From Lineus longissimus (taxonomy: Eukaryota > Nemertea > Pilidiophora > Heteronemertea > Lineidae), in the NCBI RefSeq assembly GCF_910592395.1, contig NC_088317.1, positions 3,596,001 through 3,660,000 on the forward strand: 64,000 bases of DNA. Direction: 5' to 3'. The first letter of the stretch is position 1. Each line of letters opens with the position of its first letter. Below are positions 40,101-47,638 of the stretch, in pieces. A program made the position numbers and the translations under genes. Below the pieces are notes generated by a model, which saw only the letters and a list, made by a program, of their open reading frames with translations, had not been told where the DNA came from and did no database searches.

Positions 40101-42576
40101 TGTTCATGGGGTCCTGTTTCCCTCTGTTCAAAATAAACTCCTTTGGCTCAAACTCGTTCAAATATATTTTCCTAATCAGATTCCATCAAGAAGAAGTCCG
40201 GGGATGCTGATGCTTTCCCAATGTTGCGAAAAGCTGCAACGGTTCTCTTCGGCCCCGGAAACAGAAAGGACGCAGCGAAAACCCTGGTCATCATCGGCAG
40301 CGGGGAAACCACGCGCAAGACGAAGGTCGCCAAAGCTGCCGAGCTGCTGCGGAAAATGGGCATCAGGATTTTCTCCTTCGCGTTGGATGACCTCGCTGAT
40401 GCCAAGTTTCAATGGAGTTTGACGTATCCGGGGTTCAGGTTCCAAGTTTCACGGAAGGACGCGCTGGATTTGGTCTCCATTGTTGTGCCGACTATTGCCA
40501 GGGGTAAATCTTCTTATTTGGCTGTGGTCTAAGGACACACTAATGAAATATTGTTAGTGTGAAAGCGATCAATTGAATACAAGATCGTTGTCAGTTTTTA
40601 ACAGTTCGGTGAAAATAGGAATCCCCCAGGGCCAACACAACGTGCTGTCATTCTTTCTTTTTCATCTTAATCTCTCTGACTGAATATAATTTTGTTGCAG
40701 ATGTCGTTTGCAAGACAGACGAAACCAGGGTTGGTGAAACGTGTTACGAACTCAGTATGGGTGAGTGGTCCTAGTCGAATATTTGAACGCTATGTATATT
40801 TCCGATGGTATCTGCATCCAAATACATTTAGTTTATATTTCTGACGTTAGTTTAGCTACCATAAGCGAAAGCGTTCTATTCTTCTATAATTGCAGTTAAT
40901 ATCTGCCCCGTTGGATACAGAAAAAAGGACGACACATGCGAATGTAAGTACATGTATATGAGCCATGTATCAGCTACTTTTGGTCTAAATTTACTGGACT
41001 AATTAGTCACCTGGCTTGTGATACCTAACCTCGTCCCTATATACATACATGTATGAGCCAGCCAACTTCAAATTCTTCAGAAGCTTCTACTAAACATGTA
41101 TATGATGAAGGTGAATTTCAAAATGTATGACACCATCTGTTAATTTAAACGTTTTCTTAGTGTATACATTATGTAAACTATTATATTCAGTTACGACGAA
41201 GTGCCCTGGTGGTTATGAGATGGTCGGAAAGCAATGTCTTCCAACAGTAAAGAATATCAAGGGCATCTGCCCAGTGGGTTATGCCCATGATGGTCACAAG
41301 TGCAAACGAAGCAAAGTTAAAGACGGTTGCCTTCCAGGTTTTGTCAACGAGGACGGCGCGTGTGTTTGTAAGTTTATCGACAATCGAAGTTGTCGGTATT
41401 TCGTTTCCAATTTCTCGTTCTCGATTATGCATTGTCCGATTCTCGCAAGTACTTTTAGATACTTTGGACATTGAATATCAGATGAAGAATAGCATTTTTT
41501 CAACTATATTCTTACATTTAATATGCGAAGTCACCAATACCCAGAGTATCATTTTCTCGTCGATCGTAGACATTGTATATTTGATGTTTTGTTCCAGATA
41601 AGAAATGTCCGAAGTTTTACAAACGATATGGTGATCTCTGTCTCGGTGAGTATAATCAAAACAAAGTAAGATTAGTCTTCATCTAATTTAGGTACATTTT
41701 CTTTCCTACATCATTTCTGACATAGAAGTGATATTCATTAAATGGCGAATTTAAGTTCCGAAATGCAAAATCCTCAATGAATGATTTTCGGGAATAGCCA
41801 CTGCTCGAGTTGAGCAAAATCTATTTCATTATTTGATTGCCTCTGAATTCATCTTGAATTCTTTCTCTGTCTATCGACTACCTAATTAATGCACTCGCTA
41901 TTTTTTAACTTCACACATTTTAGGTAAAAGCGTAACAAGAAAAACTAAGGAGTTGGGAGAGAAGCAAACGCTGAAAGAAACTGGCAAAAAGAAGTCGAAA
42001 GTTATAATAAACACGAAATTCAAACTGAAAAATACCAAAACGAAAGCAGTGAAAATTGGGAAGAAGCTGAAAGGAAAAATGAAGCTGAAGGGTAATGGAG
42101 AGCAACAGAAGGCAAGGAAAGTAATGGTACCAATGGGGAAAGTAATGGGAAAGGTAAAGGAAAAGGAAAGATTTAAAGGAAAAGGAAAGTCAAGTGCAAA
42201 AAGTAAGGCAAAACGGAGAGGGAAATCAAATTTGAAAGGGGATGGACATTCAAGTTTAAAAACTAAACCCAAAGGAAGGAGGAAACCAAAATTAAAGGAA
42301 ATCAAATCAAAAGAAAAAGAAAATGGCAAGAAAAACGAGGGAGAACACATGAAAGTAAAACCGATCAAACTGAAGCCCGAGCAGGTTGGGAAGACTCAAC
42401 CTGTGAATGTTAAAGAGAAAGTCCCACACATATCCAAGGTTAAAAAGCTCGCCACGGCGCATAGGAAGCTCGGAGTGTCGTCCAAGGAGAAAAATCGCCC
42501 AAAAACTAAACTTCTTGATGCAAAACAGAAGATTACGAAAAAGATGGACCTCGCTAGTGTACGGAAGGCCGGATGA
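25144..42576 (+). CDS. Secreted modular protein: Cys modules, PAN, VWA, His/Lys-rich blocks (38 exons)
   Basis: Thirty-eight exons join into 1,656 residues. In order: 25144-25192, 25483-25554, 25776-26045, 28449-28487, 28869-28925, 29104-29931, 30141-30212, 30340-30396, 30708-30755, 30871-30924, 31173-31238, 31434-31670, 31923-32045, 32735-32800, 33181-33399, 33866-33919, 34244-34324, 34602-34682, 35142-35207, 35522-35575, 36029-36145, 36562-36621, 36835-36882, 37256-37522, 37782-37823, 37941-37988, 38252-38299, 38624-38677, 39090-39137, 39270-39314, 39517-39588, 39764-39982, 40180-40503, 40701-40760, 40896-40943, 41191-41367, 41598-41645, 41924-42576. Every internal exon is a multiple of three and phase 1-1, so any subset can be skipped without breaking the frame. 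Exon 1 is a signal peptide (MVQRLLFLLIVILHNTG). Most small exons encode one module of the form CPxG[YF]...C-x-C, for example GCPIGYTKKNLDCVC. The product is secreted and very basic. I do not recognise an orthologue. A matrix, shell, adhesive or mucus protein is my inference. Individual borders of exons 8, 22 and 28 are the least certain. Confidence 0.85.
25776..26045 (+). other. PAN/apple-like exon 1 of the mosaic gene
   Basis: Ninety residues with the PAN spacing: CLLFCIRERRFLCLSVEYNK followed by RICHLSKDN, and a closing C near the end (MSCSH). The C-x3-C-x6-C-x(n)-Y-x(n)-C-x-L pattern matches PAN_1 domains, which bind proteins or sugars. It is preceded by a cysteine module (CPRNFRKTAFGCF) in exon 2, tying the two to the same gene. 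Confidence 0.7.
26222..27397 (-). CDS. Beta-1,3-glycosyltransferase-like protein (GT31), single exon
   Basis: An intronless 391-residue type II membrane protein. It has a short cytoplasmic N-terminus, one membrane segment (CAIGFVLVWFLLTFLLLVKF, about residues 36-55), a stem, and a GT31 catalytic domain. Motifs: RRLLIRRTWGDP, VVFLIGF, YNYYSKGAHIMDGFKWVKKY, a DxD-type site in VISTQDDVTVFPEN, and SDDDIILGAC in the place of the usual EDVYVG. It should transfer a hexose or HexNAc in beta-1,3 linkage in the Golgi; the donor cannot be told from sequence. The stem contains three KMAA repeats (KMAAESNKMAAKTNKMAA). It lies antisense within intron 3 of the secreted mosaic gene. The start could also be the Met at residue 17 or 24; all keep the membrane anchor. 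Confidence 0.9.
   Translation of the reverse strand: METRLSTLRFGRISLKMTRRIQIMTSSRPSRHARCAIGFVLVWFLLTFLLLVKFAMEHKKHESRHEELSKMVEAIQQQKMGFFPYKMAAESNKMAAKTNKMAAVQNNIPILKPKLKARSVNEICRGDMKINLLIIVKSAVQDTTRRLLIRRTWGDPYIYAGISIRVVFLIGFADGTRMKQKFLKEERIYVDIVKGKYNYYSKGAHIMDGFKWVKKYCGNVDYVISTQDDVTVFPENVMHYLADRSANEPLFMGVISRKYLPEEHPKWAEGVNRGKDFVVREYFEDFATLLNYDVINKLIEADELLDTSHSDDDIILGACAVIVKTKLEPFPEDFVYRSQYNYNVLKDKCLKYFKVIAVRGLSETDIVFLRKNKLTAAKSIKGHCLRNNSML
29104..29931 (+). other. His/Lys-rich repeat exon of the mosaic gene (exon 6)
   Basis: An 828-base exon opens and closes with cysteine modules (ACPKGKVRKW...C and CDVGFIKQKGRCVC). Between about 29270 and 29875 it is a tandem repeat built from an 18-base unit (KKGTHD / KKEAHH / KNATHQ), with a higher-order period of 54 bases. 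Nine copies of KNATH, plus one NGT, each give an N-glycosylation sequon. The block is rich in His, Lys and Thr and would be strongly basic, with potential for metal or polyanion binding. Because the period is a multiple of three and lacks stop codons in several frames, long overlapping ORFs appear on both strands; these are by-products. Confidence 0.85.
29270..29875 (+). repeat. Coding minisatellite, 18-base unit in 54-base higher-order repeats
   Basis: Copies of AAGAAAGGAACACATGAC, AAGAAAGAGGCGCATCAC and AAGAACGCAACACATCAA alternate in fixed order through the exon. Near-identity of neighbouring higher-order units points to recent unequal exchange, so copy number is likely variable between individuals. 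Confidence 0.92.
31434..31670 (+). other. PAN/apple-like exon 2 of the mosaic gene
   Basis: Seventy-nine residues in one symmetric exon: ITTAAHCKMYCMERPKCKAV then DWNAGRAQCWLHD, with flanking cysteines at both ends. This matches the PAN core (C-x3-C-x5-C-x(n)-W/Y-x5-C-x-L). It is clearly related to the exon at 33181-33399. Confidence 0.75.
33181..33399 (+). other. PAN/apple-like exon 3 of the mosaic gene
   Basis: Seventy-three residues: TDKACEAYCKYHSKCVSVDW then NSKEGSCTWHYKA, with terminal cysteines. The VDWN core is shared with the exon at 31434-31670 (AVDWN), so the two arose by exon duplication. Confidence 0.75.
33446..33603 (+). mobile_element. SINE, 3' part, in an intron of the mosaic gene
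   Basis: It repeats the body of the SINE at 10295-10545 almost exactly (TGGTCGAGTTCAAGTGAGC through CACGGAATTGCGCTATATAA) and ends in an ATTATTATT tail. The tRNA head is absent, as in a 5'-truncated insertion. Confidence 0.9.
34602..34682 (+). other. Antistasin-like exon of the mosaic gene
   Basis: Twenty-seven residues in one symmetric exon: VCPKVKCKSGCIIKIGANGC then AECDCKD. The spacing C-x4-C-x3-C-x8-C-x2-C-x-C fits antistasin-like repeats, known from leech and other protease inhibitors. It is a single copy, so an inhibitory role is not implied. Confidence 0.6.
34885..35125. repeat. Interspersed repeat, copy 1 (inverted partner at 38704-38945)
   Basis: A repeat of about 240 bases, built internally from the motif TTGGCAAGC..CTNNCCAAACAG in alternating orientation. 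It occurs in the intron before exon 19 and again, reverse-complemented and nearly identical, in the intron after exon 28. It has no coding potential. Confidence 0.9.
37256..37522 (+). other. Lysine-rich exon of the mosaic gene (exon 24)
   Basis: A 267-base symmetric exon. It begins with a cysteine half-module (GCGKGMVEASRG...QYC) and continues as a lysine-rich helix-prone block (KLLKKLTNLSKKSEPKTKEK, then EEKKKKKKISKLQ). The donor is taken as AAAAAAG|GTCAGC, which keeps phase 1. If unspliced, the frame reads on to a stop at about 37551, which would give a short isoform. Confidence 0.7.
38704..38945. repeat. Interspersed repeat, copy 2, inverted relative to 34885-35125
   Basis: Near-identical reverse complement of copy 1, including the central AAAGTAAAGTCTCCAGCTCG segment. 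It lies directly after the donor of exon 28. Confidence 0.9.
39764..40503 (+). other. VWA domain of the mosaic gene (exons 32-33), metal site lost
   Basis: Two symmetric exons (39764-39982 and 40180-40503) encode about 180 residues of von Willebrand factor A fold. Strand 1 is ADIVIAIESSGDLEQEDVVL, strand 3 is TRFAVIVYGKETEI, strand 4 is KTLVIIGSGETTRK, and strand 5 is MGIRIFSFALDDL. The canonical DxSxS motif reads E-S-S-G-D, the loop that normally supplies a Thr reads SGDADAF, and the TDG motif of strand 4 reads GSG. The MIDAS site is therefore degenerate, which suggests metal-independent or structural use. Confidence 0.85.
41924..42576 (+). other. Lysine-rich C-terminal exon of the mosaic gene (exon 38)
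   Basis: A 653-base last exon encodes about 217 residues with no cysteine module, dominated by Lys and Gly with repeats such as KVMGKVKEKERFKGKGKSSA and KTKPKGRRKPKLKEIKSKEK. It ends KMDLASVRKAG and stop. The block is highly positively charged and would bind polyanions such as acidic proteins, sulfated polysaccharide or nucleic acid. Confidence 0.85.
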
Positions 42577-42596
42577 TGGTATGAGACGTCATCTTG

Positions 42597-42602
42597 AATA
42601 AA
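42597..42602 (+). terminator. Polyadenylation signal of the mosaic gene
   Basis: AATAAA begins 20 bases after the stop codon, giving a very short 3' UTR. A second signal (AATAAA near 42895) could serve instead. Confidence 0.55.
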
Positions 42603-44035
42603 TTACGTCACTCCGTATATTTTCTATTTCACTGCAACGGCAGACGGGTTGTGCAATAGGGCCATTTTTTCATCTTCAGTGTCGGCTTATATCTTAACCG
42701 AAGACCCATTTAAAGAAATGGGTTTTTGCTTTAACCTTATAGTAACTACCCAATACTTTTTTATCCCCGATAATTTTAAAGACCTCGTGAAATTTAAGGC
42801 ATAAAAAATCATCAGCAAATTCTGCTTTGGACAGGGAGGGACGTAAAAGGAAGAATGACATTCAAGATGTCGTTTATCAAGATGTCGTTTGTCAAATAAA
42901 GTGCTTCGTGCAATGTGTATGTTAGAGCCTTCGTTGGTTTCTGAGCAAAGAATACATATCCGGATTGTATCAGTGATTTTTTTATTTTTCCTTCGTATCG
43001 GTCAAATAAATTAGTTTCGAACGAATTCGTTTAAATTTCCTGTGTGCTTAGCCTCGGCGCCTCAATGGTACACTACGGAAGCAGTCAACTGGCTGGTCCT
43101 GTCGCATGAAAGACAATCAGGATGACGAAATGGACTGCATAGGAGTCTACTCAATGGCAGAATGGTACGTTATAGGGCCTCGGCTTTATCAGATCCTGAC
43201 GAGAAGCAGTGGTCTGTCCATGTGCCAGATAACGTCTAGGAATTCGAAAAGATCTCGAAAAAGAGGAGATGACGTTCTCGATAACAAACCACCAAGCACA
43301 CTCAGTGAATAACACGTGACGGAAGTCAATTTTTGAAAATACATATATTCAATTTATTAAGCAACAGTGTTACATGAGACAGAAGCAGTGCATCACAATA
43401 TAAATATGGCACGAGTAGATGTAATGCCAAACACTGTGGATACTCGCCGCGCCCATTGGTCAGAGACGAGCGGGTTTAGTGTGTATAATCTCTTTTGGCT
43501 ATATGAAGTTGACGGTTGAGTAAATTGAAGGGGACATGCTTGGAGAAGGGGGAGATATAAGTAACTGGGGAAACATGCGTGGTAGCCATTTAGTTTGTAT
43601 CGAGTAAGGGAATTCAAGTTGATTAGGCTATCTATATAATGGTTTTATAAGAAGGCAGATTTATAAAATACTGTCACAAGCCAAACGTTCCAACTAAACT
43701 CGTTAACCAGTCAACTCCGTATCCACAGCATTAGCAGTTAAATACTACATACAAAAATCTAAACCTACGTCCACCCTATTACACCTATCACGATCATTAC
43801 TGTCAATTCCGCCAGGAACCGTCACTTCACATTGCTTCATGCAGCTTCCCCAAAGCAAAACGAGGCTGGACATCTTTTACGGTATTTTTTCCTATGCCAC
43901 AATGCTGGTATGGCTCCTGGCTGATATTCCAGTAAAAATGCTCCGCCGAGAAGCTCCGACTAATTGGCACTTCATCCTCTACAGAATGAGTCTATGGTCA
44001 TGATAATGGATTGGATGATCAGCAAAATTTATTAT
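42603..44035. other. Intergenic, no supported gene
   Basis: No ORF with recognisable sequence. On the minus strand an AATAAA near 44036 may end the profilin transcript. Confidence 0.45.
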
Positions 44036-44544
44036 TTTCATTGTTATGGTTATGAACAGTTATGAGATGAATGACTAGAGCAAACGATCATAAAATGGTC
44101 AGAGGACGAAAAATGAAGGACAAAGGACACTTTGACGTTGTTCTCCTCTCCTCTAGTAAACATCGGTGACTTGAATTGACCCAGGGAGATGTCCGTATCG
44201 AACTTCCATGCCTGACCGAGACTTTCTCGAATATATCCGAAGCTCTCAGAGCAGTAAAACCGTAGTTTAAGCAATACCCCATGCCGACCTACCGGGGGTG
44301 AGCAGCAGTTCAAAACGTCAATAACACGCAGGCAATGAATGGATGATAATGGATGATTTTTGGAATGTGCTCTTTCAATAAAATGTCAGAATCACCAATC
44401 GTTTCGGGATTCTCTCGAGATAAACACTCAGTACAAAGATGTTTTTAATTCGAATGAGATTGGCATGAAGGAATTAGGCCCTTTCGTGTGTTTGGAAGTT
44501 AGCTCCACGATTGCACGTGCACCGTTTTCTCGTCAAGTCACTTT

Positions 44545-46530
44545 CTAAAATCCATGTCCCTCTAAATCAGATTTTAATTGGCAAAATTTGGCATAGGCTG
44601 GTCGACATTGGAATGGCTTACTGCAGTATCCCACTAGTGCACCTGCAATGAGAGAAAGACAGCAATTTTGAGAAACAATACAGGACGAGACGAAGTGGAA
44701 GCTGTAAAACCGGTCAGGAACATCGCTACCTTCTTGACCCGGTACCGCAACTTTTCCGCAATGACATTCAATCAAAACGTGTCGTGTTCTGAATCCTGAA
44801 CAGACAATGAATATTGCATCTCCTAAATGAGAATCCGTTGCTCCTAGCAACTGCCATTCTGACACCACGTGACCTGACACCCCGGGTCTGACACTCGTCT
44901 GATGGATGATGAGTCATCACTGGATCAATCGAAATCTGAATAAACACGTCGCGCTGTCCTCGTCTGGATATCTGGGGTGACTAAGCTACAGCAACCGTCA
45001 CACCTGGCCATCAGTAATCAGACAGCGCGAGCGTGAAGACCGGACCGGTGTAACGTATTTGTCTTTCCCCATAATTTGAGTGTTTCCATACAATAGACAG
45101 AAGTTTGGCTGAGATAATGTTTTTATATAATCTTGTATGGAAAGATATGGAAAGGCTACTCACATTTTCCCGACTTGGTCACCCCGACAAATAGACCACC
45201 GTGCTCCTTATGTTGGCCTTTTATACATTTATTTACTCTGTCTTCGGATGTGAATAAAAATTTCCTGCCGGAGCAAGCGCGGACTCCATTCACTTGGAGG
45301 TGGCTGAAGTCATTCATGTCAATGGCGCTGATACAGTGTTTGAGTTCTTCTTCGTTCATCTGAAAAATGAAATGGTTAGCATGAGTACAGAACCTAAACC
45401 TGGGTCGATCGCATGAAGATTCCTCTCTTCTCCGTCACTAGATGTTCCCGACGATAGCTGGTGGTGTTCCCAAAGATAGATGGTGTTCGCAAAGATAGGA
45501 GATGTTTCCAAGGAGATGTTCCCAATGATTCGTGGGATAGAGGATTGCCTCCCCTGAAATAGGGGATGTTTACAAAGAGAGAGGATGTTCCCAAAGCTGA
45601 TTTCGTAAAGACAGGGGATGTTCCCAAAGAGGGTGTTCCCAAGAACAGGATGATCACAAAGACTGTGGGTGTTCTCAAAATAATGGGGTGCTCCCAAAGA
45701 TAGAGGATGTTCCCAAAGACAGTGCGTGGAATGGATATCAATTTTGTATACCCTATTTCCTATTCAGATCCTTATTTCCATAAATATCATACCGACCTAC
45801 TTAAAGCGCTTCAGAATCCTGGCTAATAGTTCTCATTCCTGAAATCTATTGAGACTGACTGATTTAGTCATCCTGATGTTGATTATCGCAAATTGAAATG
45901 CGAGGGAGTGACTCATACTCTCACCTTATGAGGTGGATTCTATTACGAGGTTAATTGAAATGCGGAACGCTGCCTCTCTTCCGCGTTGTGGTGAAAGGAG
46001 TTTCCCTTTTAGCATGCGAAATTGATATACTTTCATGTTCATGAGTAGCGAGAGATTTATCTATACAGTGCTAATTGTTCAGATTTGTCATTTGGAGACC
46101 ACCGATTGGACCCCCAGCTCTTGCCTATAGTCCCCCTACATAAACTGACACATTTTGTGACCATGAATAAAAGATAGAAGAAGCGAATCACCTCATCAAT
46201 GTAATCTTTAAGTCAGGATGTGACATGCGAAGAAATAATTAAAGCTCCCAAAGAAGACGTCTCTCTCCACACTTTTACCGTAGCCTATGTTTGGTGACAG
46301 CGCGCGGTATATTTTTTCTCACGGGAGTCTTGAAACAAAAATATACTTCACACAAAAAGACCCCACCCCACACACAATGATTGTTTCAGGTTCTGACAAC
46401 ATTGGAGACTTACCGTAATCTGCTCCCCAGACGCGGACCACAATGTCAGTCCTCCATCCATACCGTAAATAGCACTCATGTCCATGCACCCGTTGTCAAG
46501 AAATTTATCGGACCATTCTTTCCAAGACAT
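44545..46530 (-). CDS. Divergent profilin
   Basis: Three exons on the minus strand, 46414-46530, 45164-45359 and 44545-44642, join in frame (phases 0 and 1) to 136 residues. Profilin binds monomeric actin and poly-proline and controls filament assembly. The start MSWKEWSDKFLDNG, the AIYGMDGGLTLWS segment, GGLFVGVTKSGK and the final LVGYCSKP...LEGHGF correspond to the profilin N-helix, first strand, central strand and C-terminal helix. The exon pattern is the usual metazoan one. Residues around the actin-binding region near the C-terminus (FQCRPAYAKFCQLKSD, where most profilins have PGQC..VVE.L.DYL) are unusually changed. The frame is open upstream to an in-frame ATG at 46668, which would add a 46-residue extension; the profilin-typical MSW start is preferred. 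Confidence 0.8.
45436..45725 (-). repeat. Irregular minisatellite in the profilin intron
   Basis: The motif GATGTTCCCAAAGA(T/C)AG recurs about a dozen times with variable spacers of roughly 15-30 bases, in the intron between exons 1 and 2. Repeats of this kind keep frames open by chance on the minus strand. Confidence 0.8.
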
Positions 46531-47638
46531 TTTGAAAGGATTTCTTTTGAGAGGAATTGAGAAAACGCTTCCTGTACGGACTCGAGTCGAAAAAGGATGA
46601 ACAATGTCGTCTGGAGGAGGAGCAGTTTTGAGACGAGCAGACGATGACTCATCTCCAGTCTCCGACAAGGCGTTGGTGAACTGCGCTGGTGCAGCTTTAT
46701 TTGAGATAAAGGATTTTTCATAGCTGCATGGAGAATGTCGGAAATAATTGTCAGACTCCAGTTTGAGTCATCTGCTGGTCCAGTCAGCTATGGTTGGTTC
46801 GGTTGCCAAGGAACTAGATCAATTCCGCCTGTGATTCTGATTTCCCCGAGTGCGCTTAGTCAACTTCGTATCCGGTTATTGACACATCGTTTTGATAACG
46901 GCATTGTCTATCTGAGAGCCTGTGTCTCGGATAATGCTAGCGTTATCTAAGAGCCAGGGTCTTGGATGCCATCGTTATCTGAAAGCCATCGTTATCTGAG
47001 AGTCTGAGTCTTGTGTCTCGGATATGATGCCAGCGTTGTTTAAGTCAAGGGCTTGCCGTTAGTCAGTCCAGTTGATTCTGAGCTTATATGATGGTATTTG
47101 ACAGGTCTTATATTCCCTCTCAGTCTCAGGATAGGTAGATGTCGCTAAAAATAAAAAAAGTCGTGACGGCTTCTGGCCTGTTTCACTGTTTGTCGGAAAA
47201 AGCAACGATCAGCAACGATCTTGAAAAATCAGCAAACTAGATGTCCCAACAAGCGTTCCATCAGTTGGGTAGCTGGTTGCATATAAATTTCATAAGATTA
47301 CAGCTAAAACCCTGAGATACAGGTTTTTGATACATCGTATACAAAATATCGTTTGAAATATCGCGGAGGATTAGTATATTTACAACCACTGATTACGTCA
47401 GGATGTCATAGTAGAAGCCTTGAATACTTTCTGTAATCAAAATAGTCGAGTTTTATAATTCAGCACTTTCATCAATAACTAAACGCATATTTATTCATGT
47501 TTTATACCAACCCAATTCATGACGTCACGTTGAGGCCGGCGGCCATGTTTTCGTGTTGACGAAATCGAGTCGTTCTTTTTGCATGTTTTATCATGTTAAC
47601 ACATCTATAACGTCAAAATAACATATTTATAGATAAAA
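46531..47638. promoter_or_regulatory. Divergent spacer between profilin and ARGLU1
   Basis: The two genes are transcribed away from each other. The spacer contains several near-copies of CGTTATCTGAGAGCC / TATCTAAGAGCCAGG at 46895-47030, an imperfect local repeat. No TATA element is clear. CGGCGGCCATGTT lies about 110 bases before the ARGLU1 start. Confidence 0.4.

Noticed and set aside
41898-42368. A 156-codon minus-strand ORF of hydrophobic sequence
   Set aside because: It is the complement of the lysine-rich last exon; poly-Lys codons read as Phe/Leu on the other strand. No splice sites or signal logic support it.
45356-45741. Overlapping minus-strand ORFs of 113-115 codons in the profilin intron
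   Set aside because: They arise from the GATGTTCCCAAAG minisatellite and interrupt a gene whose exons on both sides join in frame.
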